Below are positions 23,805 to 32,124 of a stretch of DNA of 64,000 nt, piece after piece. The notes beneath the pieces were generated by a model that was not told the DNA's origin, did no database searches, and was given only the letters and a program-made list of their open reading frames with translations. Origin of the DNA: UBA9620 sp965220695 (GTDB taxonomy: Bacteria; Acidobacteriota; Vicinamibacteria; Vicinamibacterales; UBA8438); contig OZ244838.1 in NCBI GenBank assembly GCA_965220695.1, forward strand, positions 3,968,001-4,032,000. Direction: 5' to 3'. The translations under genes and the position numbers were made by a program. Each line of letters starts with the position of its first letter. Positions within the stretch are counted from its first letter, which is position 1.

Positions 23805-25051
23805 CACTCGTCCGTCCCGTCTTCCCGATCTTCGGCGACTTCCCGTTTGCCGGCCAGAAAGGGATGTTGTTGCACGCTCTCGCGATATAGAGAATCCAGA
23901 ACATCCTCGTCTGACCCAATTTGCACGTGGGCCTCGAAATGCTCGCGCAAGAACCCCTCCAATCCGGCGCGGAACGCCTCGATGAAGACATCACCATCCA
24001 CCACCGCGATGATGTGCTCCCCTTCGTAGTACCAGGGATTGAAGTCGACGACATCGACGAGAAGCTGGCCGCCGGCGCGAGCAAAGGCAGACAATTCCTG
24101 TCCGTCTGCGGCTATGGCGATGGGGAGATCCCTCATCGAGATTGCCTGCAGCCACTCGATCAGATCGGGAAGACAATCGCACCTCCACCACGGAAAGATC
24201 CTGGCCGTGCGTTCTCCCAGCGACAATTGCACGAGCATTTCACCGCACTCGTCGTATCCCAGATTCACGTCGACACGGACGGACGCCTCGTGGCAATCCG
24301 GTATGACGGCGCGCGGCGGTTCATCCGGCCGGAACATCGCATCCCGCGCCTGTGCCCAGTCGATCGCGTATTTGGCGAGGCATGGGTCCTCTGGGCGATC
24401 GAAGTGATCGATCTGAGCGTGCACGAGGTCGTAACGGCTGATCTCAACGGTAGGGGAGGTGTCGGTTGCGGGCAGAAGCAATTGCACTGTGAGCCCTTCC
24501 AATCCGATGACGCGACCCAATGTTCCATTACTGAGACCCACCCAGTCTCCATAACGCAGATCCAGAAAGCGCTGGGCAACGACATCGGCCACGACCCGCT
24601 TGACACGGCACAACGCGTCAAGATAACCGTATACTCTTGCCAGACCTTCCTCGGTAGCCTTTCTTTCCTCTTTGCTCACTGTTGTAGGACCGGAGATGAC
24701 CGGGAATACCGTTTCCCGGACCGCTCGTTCAGCCGTCTCGACTTCCTGCCACGCCGCCGTCATGGCCTTGGATTTGGATGCGTGCTCGAACGACTCCAGA
24801 CGCACCCGCACGACGTCCCTGGCAAGGTAGCGCTCCAGGGGTGGAAGATCGATTCGTTCGTCGTTCAGCCAAAGCCACGATTCTGCGAAGCGGGCCTTGG
24901 CCTGAGCGGCGGACCAGAGACCACGATCGATGTCGCCGCACAACCAGCGCTGTGCGGCATTGAGATGCCCGGCCGCCTTGCGCAACCGTACTCTCAGAAA
25001 ATCTGGCAATACGACCGCCGGTGAGGAGGCGTCCCTGTCTCTTGCGTCCAT
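23804..25051 (-). CDS. Conserved-looking protein of unknown function
   Basis: 415 residues from ATG 25051 (MDARDRDASSPAVVLPDFLR); another in-frame ATG at 25087 would add 12 residues. No signal peptide or TM segment; probably cytosolic. N-terminal half helical and charged (LRKAAGHLNAAQRWL, WLWLNDERIDLPPLERYL). The middle has a small barrel-like stretch (LRYGDWVGLSNGTLGRVIGL) and the C-terminal part WWRCDCLPDLIEWLQAI then a pattern ending FIEAFRAGLEGFLREHFEAH. Not a family I recognise. It was translationally coupled to the now broken nucleotidyltransferase, so a shared role in nucleic-acid modification is possible. Confidence 0.7.
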   Translation of the reverse strand: MDARDRDASSPAVVLPDFLRVRLRKAAGHLNAAQRWLCGDIDRGLWSAAQAKARFAESWLWLNDERIDLPPLERYLARDVVRVRLESFEHASKSKAMTAAWQEVETAERAVRETVFPVISGPTTVSKEERKATEEGLARVYGYLDALCRVKRVVADVVAQRFLDLRYGDWVGLSNGTLGRVIGLEGLTVQLLLPATDTSPTVEISRYDLVHAQIDHFDRPEDPCLAKYAIDWAQARDAMFRPDEPPRAVIPDCHEASVRVDVNLGYDECGEMLVQLSLGERTARIFPWWRCDCLPDLIEWLQAISMRDLPIAIAADGQELSAFARAGGQLLVDVVDFNPWYYEGEHIIAVVDGDVFIEAFRAGLEGFLREHFEAHVQIGSDEDVLDSLYRESVQQHPFLAGKREVAEDREDGTDE

Positions 25052-25318
25052 TTTCGATCGACCGGCAAAACGACAGCCCTCATGCACAACATGGTTCCCG
25101 TGACTGCGGTCGGACCAAGCTCAGATTGTACCGGGTCCAGCCTGTGCCGGTCGCCTGATCAACACTCCCGCCGCATGACGCGCGGAGCGAGGATCTCGAG
25201 CCGGTGTCCCGGCCACTGGCCGAAAGGCAAACACGACGTCCTGGATAGCAGACACAGTCGCGCTGCGCCAGCCGCGGGGCGCGGTGGTACGATGCTCCCG
25301 CGCAACGAGGAGCGTGCC

Positions 25319-26443
25319 ATGGCACACAAGCTGAGTCGTCGCGAGTTCGTGGCGTCCGCGGCGGTCGGTCTCGCCTCGGCGACCCCGGTCTTCGGTCGCG
25401 CGCCCGCCGTCATCGCACAGCGTGGCGTCGCGCCGGTCGTCATCGCGTCTGCGAACGGGCATCGCTACAGGAACGGCGGAACCGACACCTGCGTGGAAAC
25501 CGCGTTCCGCATGATGACGTCGGGCACGGACGTGCTCGATGCGCTCATCGCCGGGGTCAGCATTGTCGAGCTCGACCCCGAGGACGCCAGCGTCGGCTAC
25601 GGCGGACGCCCCAACGCCGAGGGGGTCGTCCAGCTCGACGCCTGTTGCATGCACGGGCCGCGCCGGCGGGCCGGCGGCGTCGCGGCGCTCGAAGGGGTGC
25701 GCACACCCTCCCGCGTCGCCCGCATGGTGGCCGACCTTACCGACCATCATCTGCTCGCGGGCGCCGGCGCGCAGCGGTTCGCGCGGCAGCTCGGGTTCAC
25801 CATCGAGGACGACCTCAACACCGACCGCTCGCGCCGCATGTGGCTCGACTGGAAGCGCCGCACCGATCCGGGCCACTACCTCGATCCCGACCGGGGCGTC
25901 CCGGACGGCGCGGCGCTCGGGCGCGAGGTCGATCGCGACATGCTGGCCGACGGGGTCATCACCGAGGAGGAGCTGTACGGCACGATCAACTGCAACGGCA
26001 TCAATGCCGCAGGCAGCATCTGCGGGGTCACGACGACCAGCGGGCTGGCGTGGAAGATACCGGGGCGGGTCGGGGACTCGCCGATTCTCGGCGCCGGGCT
26101 GTATGTCGATGGCGAGGTCGGCGCGGCCGGCTCGACCGGGCGCGGCGAGGCCAACCTCTACAACCTGGCGTCGTTTCTGATCGTCGAGCGGCTGCGGGCG
26201 GGGATGAATCCGACCGACGCGGGCATGGAGGCGCTCCGCCGCGTGCAGGCCAATACCGTGGAGGACCGTCTGCTCAACGAGCGCGGCCTGCCCGGATTCG
26301 GCCTTTCGTTCTACATCCTCGACAGCCAGGGACGGCACGCCGGCGTGTCGATGTATGCCGGCGCCACGAGCCGATATGCCGTCTGCACCGGGAACGGCGC
26401 CGAGCTGCGCCCGCTCGAACCGCTGCTCGACGGATCACCGTAA
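25319..26443 (+). CDS. Tat-exported N4-(beta-N-acetylglucosaminyl)-L-asparaginase
   Basis: 374 residues from ATG 25319, with GAGGAG six bases upstream. A twin-arginine signal (LSRREFVASAA) at 5-15 sends it to the periplasm. Aspartylglucosaminidase-type Ntn hydrolase: SVGYGGRPNAEGVVQLDACC near 91-110. The predicted autocatalytic nucleophile is Thr222 in LYGTINCNG (family usually HDTIG), followed by AWKIPGRVGDSPILGAGLY (244-262). It hydrolyses the Asn-GlcNAc bond of glycopeptides or acts on beta-aspartyl peptides. Monocistronic; the dispersed repeat A begins 14 bases after the stop. Confidence 0.9.
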   Translation: MAHKLSRREFVASAAVGLASATPVFGRAPAVIAQRGVAPVVIASANGHRYRNGGTDTCVETAFRMMTSGTDVLDALIAGVSIVELDPEDASVGYGGRPNAEGVVQLDACCMHGPRRRAGGVAALEGVRTPSRVARMVADLTDHHLLAGAGAQRFARQLGFTIEDDLNTDRSRRMWLDWKRRTDPGHYLDPDRGVPDGAALGREVDRDMLADGVITEEELYGTINCNGINAAGSICGVTTTSGLAWKIPGRVGDSPILGAGLYVDGEVGAAGSTGRGEANLYNLASFLIVERLRAGMNPTDAGMEALRRVQANTVEDRLLNERGLPGFGLSFYILDSQGRHAGVSMYAGATSRYAVCTGNGAELRPLEPLLDGSP

Positions 26444-26457
26444 GCTCACGACCTCGC

Positions 26458-26657
26458 AGCCCGTGGTAGAACCCCGCGTTGCACCGAGATCGGCGATGCG
26501 CCCGCCGAGCAAGACGTGTAGGGGCAACCCTTGTGGTTGCCCTGTTCGTCAGCCGGAACAAAGCAGATCGGCGGCTTTCAACGCCGATCTGCTAGATTTT
26601 ACCCACATCAGCGGGATGCATCGCCGCGCGAACGCCGCGGGGCTTCTGCCACGGGCT
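26458..26657. repeat. Dispersed terminal-inverted-repeat element, copy A (MITE-like)
   Basis: 200 bp bounded by perfect 9-bp ends AGCCCGTGG / CCACGGGCT, extendable to about 22 bp with few mismatches (AGCCCGTGGTAGAACCCCGC against AGCCCGTGGCAGAAGCCCCG). Inside are two perfect hairpins: GGGCAACC-CTTGT-GGTTGCCC and AGATCGGCG-N8-CGCCGATCT. No coding capacity. It fills the gap between convergent genes and stops one base from the next gene's stop codon. Confidence 0.8.
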
Positions 26658-26658
26658 C

Positions 26659-27705
26659 CTACCGGCCGCCGGCGGCCTCCTCGGCGCGGGACCCGGCCAT
26701 GATGTTCAGCAGCCCGTAGTTGCCTTCGTGACACGCGAACTCGAACATCGGGCCATCCGTGCGCGCATAGGGCAGGGCGCCCGACCACGACCGCGTCCAC
26801 GTCTCAGGGTCGTCAACGGTGAACTCGTAGTCGAGCGTGTCGGGACCGGTGCGGGTGAAGCGTTCGGTCACCCGTACGGCCTCACTGAGCCAGCCCCGCG
26901 ACAACGAGTGCTCCGGACGGTTCCAGCGCCGGATGAAGGGCTGTCGCAGGTTGGTGGTCTCGACAACCAGCGTGTCACCGTCCCAGCGGCCGCGCGAGCT
27001 GCCGGCGAACTGGCGCACGTGCGGCGGGAGATGCGGCCGATCGTCGAGGAAGATGACCCGCAGATCGTGGATGTGCTCCTGGAGAATCACGACGTAGTCG
27101 GGCGTCTGCAGGAAGTGGTAGTTGTTGTTGTAGCCGGTCGGGATGGACGGGATCCCGCGGTACCAGAGACAGCGCTCGCTGAGGCCCATCTGTTCGGGGC
27201 CGTCGGCGGGGACGCGTCCGTCGTTCACGTCGGCCAGGTGGCGCGATTCCGGCGACGTGATCCGTGCGAGCGCCGCCGGCGTCAGGGGCGGCAGCCGTCC
27301 GTCCGGGGGATCGAGAATCAGCGACGTGCGCATGGTCCCGACCACCGACGTGCTCTGATCGGTCCAGAAGCTGTTGTACGCGCCGACGTTGCCGCCCACC
27401 GGCAGCGGCTCGGTGCGCACCACGCTGGGCGCATTCTGACGGCTCACGCCGTCGGCCGCCTGCTGCTCGAGCGCCGCCGCCTCCTCCGGAGTCCAGAACG
27501 GCTTGTCCGCCTGACTCCGCGGGCGCTCCAGCGGCGTGATGGTGGAGTTGTTCCAGATGCCCTGCAGGTCCGGATCGCCCCACGGCGTGCGCGGCGTCGC
27601 CCCCTCTGCGGCGGGCGGCTGCGCCCCGGCGGGCGGCGCGGCCAGCGACAGGATCGCGATGACCGTCACAAATGTCGCCGCCACTATGAGAAGTCGTCGG
27701 CTCAT
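26659..27705 (-). CDS. Exported protein of unknown function (PWGDPDLQGIW type)
   Basis: 348 residues from ATG 27705, set by a near-perfect Shine-Dalgarno AAGGAGGTG six bases upstream. Cleavable signal peptide (about 1-29, ending AGAQ). The mature part starts with TPRTPWGDPDLQGIWNN, a pattern seen repeatedly in exported acidobacterial and planctomycete proteins of unknown role. Further stretches: IPTGYNNNYHFLQTPDYVVI, GRWDGDTLVVETTNL and a C-terminal FACHEGNYGLLNIMAG. No metal or catalytic motif I can name. Transcribed divergently from the membrane-protein pair at 27.9 kb. Confidence 0.8.
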   Translation of the reverse strand: MSRRLLIVAATFVTVIAILSLAAPPAGAQPPAAEGATPRTPWGDPDLQGIWNNSTITPLERPRSQADKPFWTPEEAAALEQQAADGVSRQNAPSVVRTEPLPVGGNVGAYNSFWTDQSTSVVGTMRTSLILDPPDGRLPPLTPAALARITSPESRHLADVNDGRVPADGPEQMGLSERCLWYRGIPSIPTGYNNNYHFLQTPDYVVILQEHIHDLRVIFLDDRPHLPPHVRQFAGSSRGRWDGDTLVVETTNLRQPFIRRWNRPEHSLSRGWLSEAVRVTERFTRTGPDTLDYEFTVDDPETWTRSWSGALPYARTDGPMFEFACHEGNYGLLNIMAGSRAEEAAGGR

Positions 27706-27906
27706 CTCACACCTCCTTGCCGGTCCGGCACCCACTGCCACCGCCGCAGCCAGACCCTGGCGTCCCTCGCGAACGCCTCTGCGCGGCAGGATACACCCGC
27801 TGGCGCCTGGGCGCACCGCGCCAAATCGCGGCAATTCGCCGTGACGACTACTGGCTGCACACCGGCACACGCGGTATTCGCGTTCCCGCTCGCCTCTGCG
27901 CTACGC

Positions 27907-29106
27907 TTGGGAGGTCATGCACACAGCCGCGCCTCCCGCGTCAACCGCAGCGCCCCGGGCGGGCGAATCCGCGGCGCCGCCGCCGCAGCCGTCGTCCCGT
28001 GGTACCTCTGGGCGGTGGCGTTCGGGTCGACGAGCATCATCGTCGGGTCGCTGTGGGACATTTCCTGGCACCGCACGATCGGCCGCGATTCGTTCTGGAC
28101 CCCGGCGCACATGGCCACCTATGTCGGCGGCGTCGTGGCCGGGCTCTCGTGCGGCTGGCTGGTGCTCCGCACCACGTTCGCCGGCGACGCCGCGCGCGAG
28201 CGGGCGGCCGGCGTGTCGTTCTGGGGCTTCCGCGGCCCGCTGGGCGCCTGGGTCTGCATCTGGGGCGCGCTGGCGATGATCGTGTCGGCGCCGTTCGATG
28301 ACTGGTGGCACAACGCGTACGGCCTCGACGTCGAGATCCTGAGCCCGCCGCACGTCGTGCTCGCCACGGGCATCTACGGCATCGGGGTGGGCGCGATGCT
28401 CATGGCGCTCGCCAAACAGAACAACGCTGGCGCATCGGACCGCCTGCTGCGGCGGCTGTTCGCGTACGCCGGCGGCCTGCTGATCCTCATGGTGGCGACG
28501 CTCTTCACCGAGTACATCATGATGCCGAACGTCCAGCACACCCCGGCCTTCTTCCTCGTGAGCGCCGCGACCATTCCCGTCCTGCTGGTGGGCATCTCAC
28601 GCAGCTCGCTGTCATTGTGGGGCGCCACCACCGCCGCCGCCGTCTACATGGGCGTCACGCTCCTGATGATCTGGATCCTGCAGCTCTTCCCGGCGCAGCC
28701 GATGCTGGCCCCGATCATGCGTCAGGTCGATCACATGGTGCCGCCGTCCTTCCCGCTCCTGCTCGTCGCGCCGGCGCTGGTCATCGACATCATCATCCAT
28801 CGGATCCCTACCGGGGCAGGCCGCATGCGGCAAGCGCTGACCGCCGTGGGCGCGGGGGTCGCCGCCATGCTCGTCCTGGCAGCCGTGCAGTGGCCGTTCG
28901 CGGAATTCCTGCTGACCGACCACGCCAGGAACTTCTTCTTCGCCGCCGACCAGTGGGGCTACGACGTCGCGCCCGGGGCCTTCCAGTACCAGTTCATGGG
29001 CCGTCCGATGACGGCAGGCGCCGGGGGGTGGGCCGCCGCTGTCGCGGCAGGGTCGGCCGTCGCCGGTCTCTGGTTGGGTAACTGGATGGCGCGGGTCCGG
29101 AGGTAG
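27907..29106 (+). CDS. Polytopic membrane protein, unknown function
   Basis: About 399 residues with eight to ten hydrophobic segments (PWYLWAVAFGSTSIIVGSLW, HMATYVGGVVAGLSCGWLVL, LLILMVATLFTEYIM, TTAAAVYMGVTLLMIWIL). Conserved-looking polar spots sit in the membrane: WDISWHRTIGRDSFWTPAH and FDDWWHNAYGLDVEILSPPH, suggesting metal or haem contact. The start is unclear: TTG 27907 or GTG 27841 are in frame, while the ATG with a GGGAGG site at 27917 is in another frame, which may mean a frameshift near 27,950. The next gene begins one base after its stop, so they form an operon. Confidence 0.7.
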   Translation: MGGHAHSRASRVNRSAPGGRIRGAAAAAVVPWYLWAVAFGSTSIIVGSLWDISWHRTIGRDSFWTPAHMATYVGGVVAGLSCGWLVLRTTFAGDAARERAAGVSFWGFRGPLGAWVCIWGALAMIVSAPFDDWWHNAYGLDVEILSPPHVVLATGIYGIGVGAMLMALAKQNNAGASDRLLRRLFAYAGGLLILMVATLFTEYIMMPNVQHTPAFFLVSAATIPVLLVGISRSSLSLWGATTAAAVYMGVTLLMIWILQLFPAQPMLAPIMRQVDHMVPPSFPLLLVAPALVIDIIIHRIPTGAGRMRQALTAVGAGVAAMLVLAAVQWPFAEFLLTDHARNFFFAADQWGYDVAPGAFQYQFMGRPMTAGAGGWAAAVAAGSAVAGLWLGNWMARVRR

Positions 29107-29107
29107 C

Positions 29108-30712
29108 GTGCGCGCCGGTGCCAGCAGCCCGCGGCCCACGCCCCGCTGGTGCGCGTGCGCGCTGCCGGCGATCACGGGCTTCCTGATCGCCGTGGCGGCG
29201 GTCACCGTCTCCACGCACGTCGGCACGTCAAATGCCTACTTCGACGGCGCAGCCGGGCCGTACGGCATCCGCGTGATCGTGCGGACGCCCGGTGTGATCC
29301 CCGGTCTCGCGCAAACCTCGGTCCGGATTCTCAGCGGTGACGGTGTCGAGCGCGTGACCGTGCGCCCCTTGCGGGCGGATGTCGGACTGGAGGGCGCCCC
29401 GCCCCCGGACGCCGCCCGCCCGGTGCCGGGCGAGACCGCGCTCTACAGCGCCGACCTCTGGCTGATGACCAGCGGCTCCTACAGCGTCGAGGTGACCGTG
29501 GCCGGCGCCGAGGGGCAGGGGACCGCCTTCGTGCCGGTGGCGGCGGTCGCCGAGCGGCGGCTCGACATGAACCCGGCGATCGGCGTCGGGCTGGCCGGCG
29601 CGGCGCTCTTCCTGTTCGTCGGCGCGGTCACCATTTTCGGCGCCGCCGTTCGTGAGAGCGTGTTGCAACCGGGCCTGGAACCGGACACCACGCGCCGCTG
29701 GCGCGGCCGCATCGCGATGGCCGTGGGCGGCGTCCTGCTCGGGGGCGCCCTCGGCGGCGGGTGGCTGTGGTGGGACCAGGTCGACGCGATCTATCGGAGT
29801 CGGGTGTACCGCCCCTTGAGCACCACCGCGGAGGTCACGGCGACCCGCGCCGGGCCGCTCCTGACCCTGACGATCGACGACCCGCGATGGGGCGCCGCCG
29901 AAGGCGTACCCGGTGCGGGGCTCGTGCCGGACCACGGCAAGCTGATGCACATGTTCCTGGTGCAGGCGACCGATCTCTCGGCGTTCGCGCACCTGCACCC
30001 GACGCCGGTCAGCCGCGAATCGTTCGCCGTCCTGCTGCCGCCCCTGCCCCCCGGCGAGTACCGCATCTTCGCGGATATCGTGCAGGAAACGGGGTTCGCG
30101 CCGACGCTGGTCGACACCGTGCGCGTGCCCGCCGCCGGCGCCGATGGCGGCGCTGCGCCGCCGCCGGCGCCCGACGTCCAGCCGGGGGATCCAGTGCGTG
30201 ACCCGGACGACTCGTGGGCCGCGTTGCGCCCTCACGGTGCGTCGCGGTCCGCGAGCGGCAACCTGCCGAGCGGCCGGACGATGCGTTGGGAGCGCGACGA
30301 CCCGCTGGCCGTCGACGAGGAGACGACGCTGCGGTTCACGGTGACCGAGCCGGACGGGTCGCCCTCGCCGCTCGAGCCCTATATGGGCATGCGCAGCCAC
30401 GCCGCCGTCGTCCGGGACGACGGCGCTGTGTTCGTGCATCTGCATCCGGCCGGCAGCATCAATCTCACGGCGCAAATGCGCTTTGCCGTTGCGGAAGGCG
30501 CCGGTGGAGCGGACGGCGCCGTCGGGGCGCCGGCCATGGGCACCATGCCGGGCATGCCGGTGCACCCTGCGTCCGCGGCGCCGAACGCGGTGACGTTCCC
30601 GTTCGTCTTTCCCGAGCCGGGCGCCTACCGCATCGTCGTGCAGGTGAAGATCGACGGCACCGTCGAGACGGCGGCCTTCGACGTCGACGTCAACGGCGCG
30701 CCAGCGACATAG
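29108..30712 (+). CDS. Membrane-anchored protein with two hydrophobic segments and histidine-rich extracytoplasmic domains
   Basis: 534 residues from GTG 29108. TM segments about 19-37 (ITGFLIAVAAVTVSTHV) and 155-180 (GVGLAGAALFLFVGAVTIFG), with another near 198-217. After the last TM, two Ig-like domains carry HGKLMHMFLV then LSAFAHLHP, and near the C-terminus MRSHAAVV then FVHLHPAGS. This duplicated H-x-H pattern suits metal binding (copper is a guess). A Met/Gly-rich loop (MGTMPGMPVHP) also hints at copper. Coupled to the upstream polytopic protein. Confidence 0.75.
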   Translation: MRAGASSPRPTPRWCACALPAITGFLIAVAAVTVSTHVGTSNAYFDGAAGPYGIRVIVRTPGVIPGLAQTSVRILSGDGVERVTVRPLRADVGLEGAPPPDAARPVPGETALYSADLWLMTSGSYSVEVTVAGAEGQGTAFVPVAAVAERRLDMNPAIGVGLAGAALFLFVGAVTIFGAAVRESVLQPGLEPDTTRRWRGRIAMAVGGVLLGGALGGGWLWWDQVDAIYRSRVYRPLSTTAEVTATRAGPLLTLTIDDPRWGAAEGVPGAGLVPDHGKLMHMFLVQATDLSAFAHLHPTPVSRESFAVLLPPLPPGEYRIFADIVQETGFAPTLVDTVRVPAAGADGGAAPPPAPDVQPGDPVRDPDDSWAALRPHGASRSASGNLPSGRTMRWERDDPLAVDEETTLRFTVTEPDGSPSPLEPYMGMRSHAAVVRDDGAVFVHLHPAGSINLTAQMRFAVAEGAGGADGAVGAPAMGTMPGMPVHPASAAPNAVTFPFVFPEPGAYRIVVQVKIDGTVETAAFDVDVNGAPAT

Positions 30713-30713
30713 G

Positions 30714-30950
30714 AGCCCGTGGTGAAAGCCCCGCGGCATTCGCGCGGCGCAGAATTCTGCGCTTTCCCGCTGCATCCCGCGGATGTGCGTAAAATCTAGT
30801 AGATCGGCGTTGAAAGCCGCCGATCTGCTTTGTTCCGGCTGACGAACAGGGCAACCACAAGGGTTGCCCCTACAGGTATGCGCCCTCCACACGCCTTGCC
30901 ACGCGGGCGCCTCGCCACGCTCGGTGCGACGCGGGGTTCTACCACGGACT
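30714..30950. repeat. Dispersed terminal-inverted-repeat element, copy B (inverted relative to A)
   Basis: About 237 bp starting AGCCCGTGGTGAAAGCCCCG and ending CTACCACGGACT. It carries the same two hairpins as copy A in reverse order (AGATCGGCG stem; GGGCAACC stem), plus a longer right arm. It starts one base after the stop of the preceding gene. Confidence 0.8.
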
Positions 30951-31008
30951 GCCAGGCGGACCGCGCGTCAGCAGCCGCCGACACCGCCGTCGTCGTCAGG
31001 ACGGACGG

Positions 31009-31866
31009 CTACATCCAGATCCCGAGCATGGCCACGCTGTAGAGGCCCACGAGCACGAGCACGAACTTGAGCATGCGGTCCGCGTCCTGCGACGGCATCG
31101 GCACGTCGTCCTGCCCGATCAACGTGCTGTGTACGAAATGCGCGACGCGATCGTCGAACCTGGACATCTCTGAATCGATGACATCGAGAATGGCCACGTA
31201 GATGAAGGTCCCTGCAGCCAGGGCATTGAAGCTGCCCGCGACCAGCGTCGCGGTGCGGCCCTCCAGGAGGCCCGAGACCGCCATGCCGAGCACGATCCCC
31301 ACTGGCGTCATCACGACGAAGGTCGTCAGGACCGACTGGACGCGACTCCGTTCCGCACCAGCCGCGTTCACGCTGGCCGTCAGCGCGAAGGCAGCCGAGC
31401 CCTTGTGAAACAGGATGCCGAGCGTGAGGAGCAGGAACGCGGCCAGCTCGGGCTCGAGCCCGAGGGCGATGCCTGCGATGACGGAGTGGATCGACAGCAC
31501 GCCAAGCAGCACGACGGGATAGACCGGCTGACGCGTCCCCACCCCTTGCGCCGACCCGACTCGGCGGCTGGCTTCCAACACGACACGATCGATCAGCAGC
31601 AGCACGACCACCCCGACCGCCGCCAGCGTCGGCGCGAGGGGATACGCGACCTCCGTCGCGAGCGCATCGCCCGCCGCAGGCAGCAGCCGAATGAAGCCTA
31701 TGCCGAGAAAGATGCCGCCCGCCAGGGCATTGCCCAGCGACAACACGCGGTGAATTACTTCATGACGGTCCGCCAGCAGCGGGATGACGCCTCCCACGAC
31801 GCCCGCGGCGACAATCGCCACGACGGCCACGACCTTGATCGCAAACAACGAGACGTCGATCTCCAT
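31009..31866 (-). CDS. ZIP family metal transporter
   Basis: 285 residues from ATG 31866 (MEIDVSLFAIKVVAVVAIVA). Eight predicted TM segments. ZIP signatures: SIHSVIAGIALGLE with His127 in TM4 and ILFHKGSAAFAL with His154 in TM5, forming the binuclear metal site. The loop between TM3 and TM4 (EASRRVGSAQGVGTRQ) lacks the long His-rich stretch of many ZIPs. C-terminal topology ends LVGLYSVAMLGIWM. Imports zinc, iron or manganese across the inner membrane. Monocistronic. Confidence 0.88.
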   Translation of the reverse strand: MEIDVSLFAIKVVAVVAIVAAGVVGGVIPLLADRHEVIHRVLSLGNALAGGIFLGIGFIRLLPAAGDALATEVAYPLAPTLAAVGVVVLLLIDRVVLEASRRVGSAQGVGTRQPVYPVVLLGVLSIHSVIAGIALGLEPELAAFLLLTLGILFHKGSAAFALTASVNAAGAERSRVQSVLTTFVVMTPVGIVLGMAVSGLLEGRTATLVAGSFNALAAGTFIYVAILDVIDSEMSRFDDRVAHFVHSTLIGQDDVPMPSQDADRMLKFVLVLVGLYSVAMLGIWM

Positions 31867-32124
31867 GTCCTCTTCTTCTTCCGCCAGGCCGTCCGACCGC
31901 GGACGGCTGCACGCGTCATGACCTTGATTCGACGGCGCGTACGTCTCATGTCCACATGAGAGCATTTCCTTATAGCACGTAACGCCTGCAAACGCGGGCG
32001 TGCGCAACGCGGCCGACGCGTTCGCGCAGCAGGGCGCTCGATGGAGGGTGCGCTCGGCGTATTCTCGGGATATCCTGACGTCTCGGGCGGACGTGTGCCA
32101 GGTTGTCCGGCAGAAGAGGCGAAC

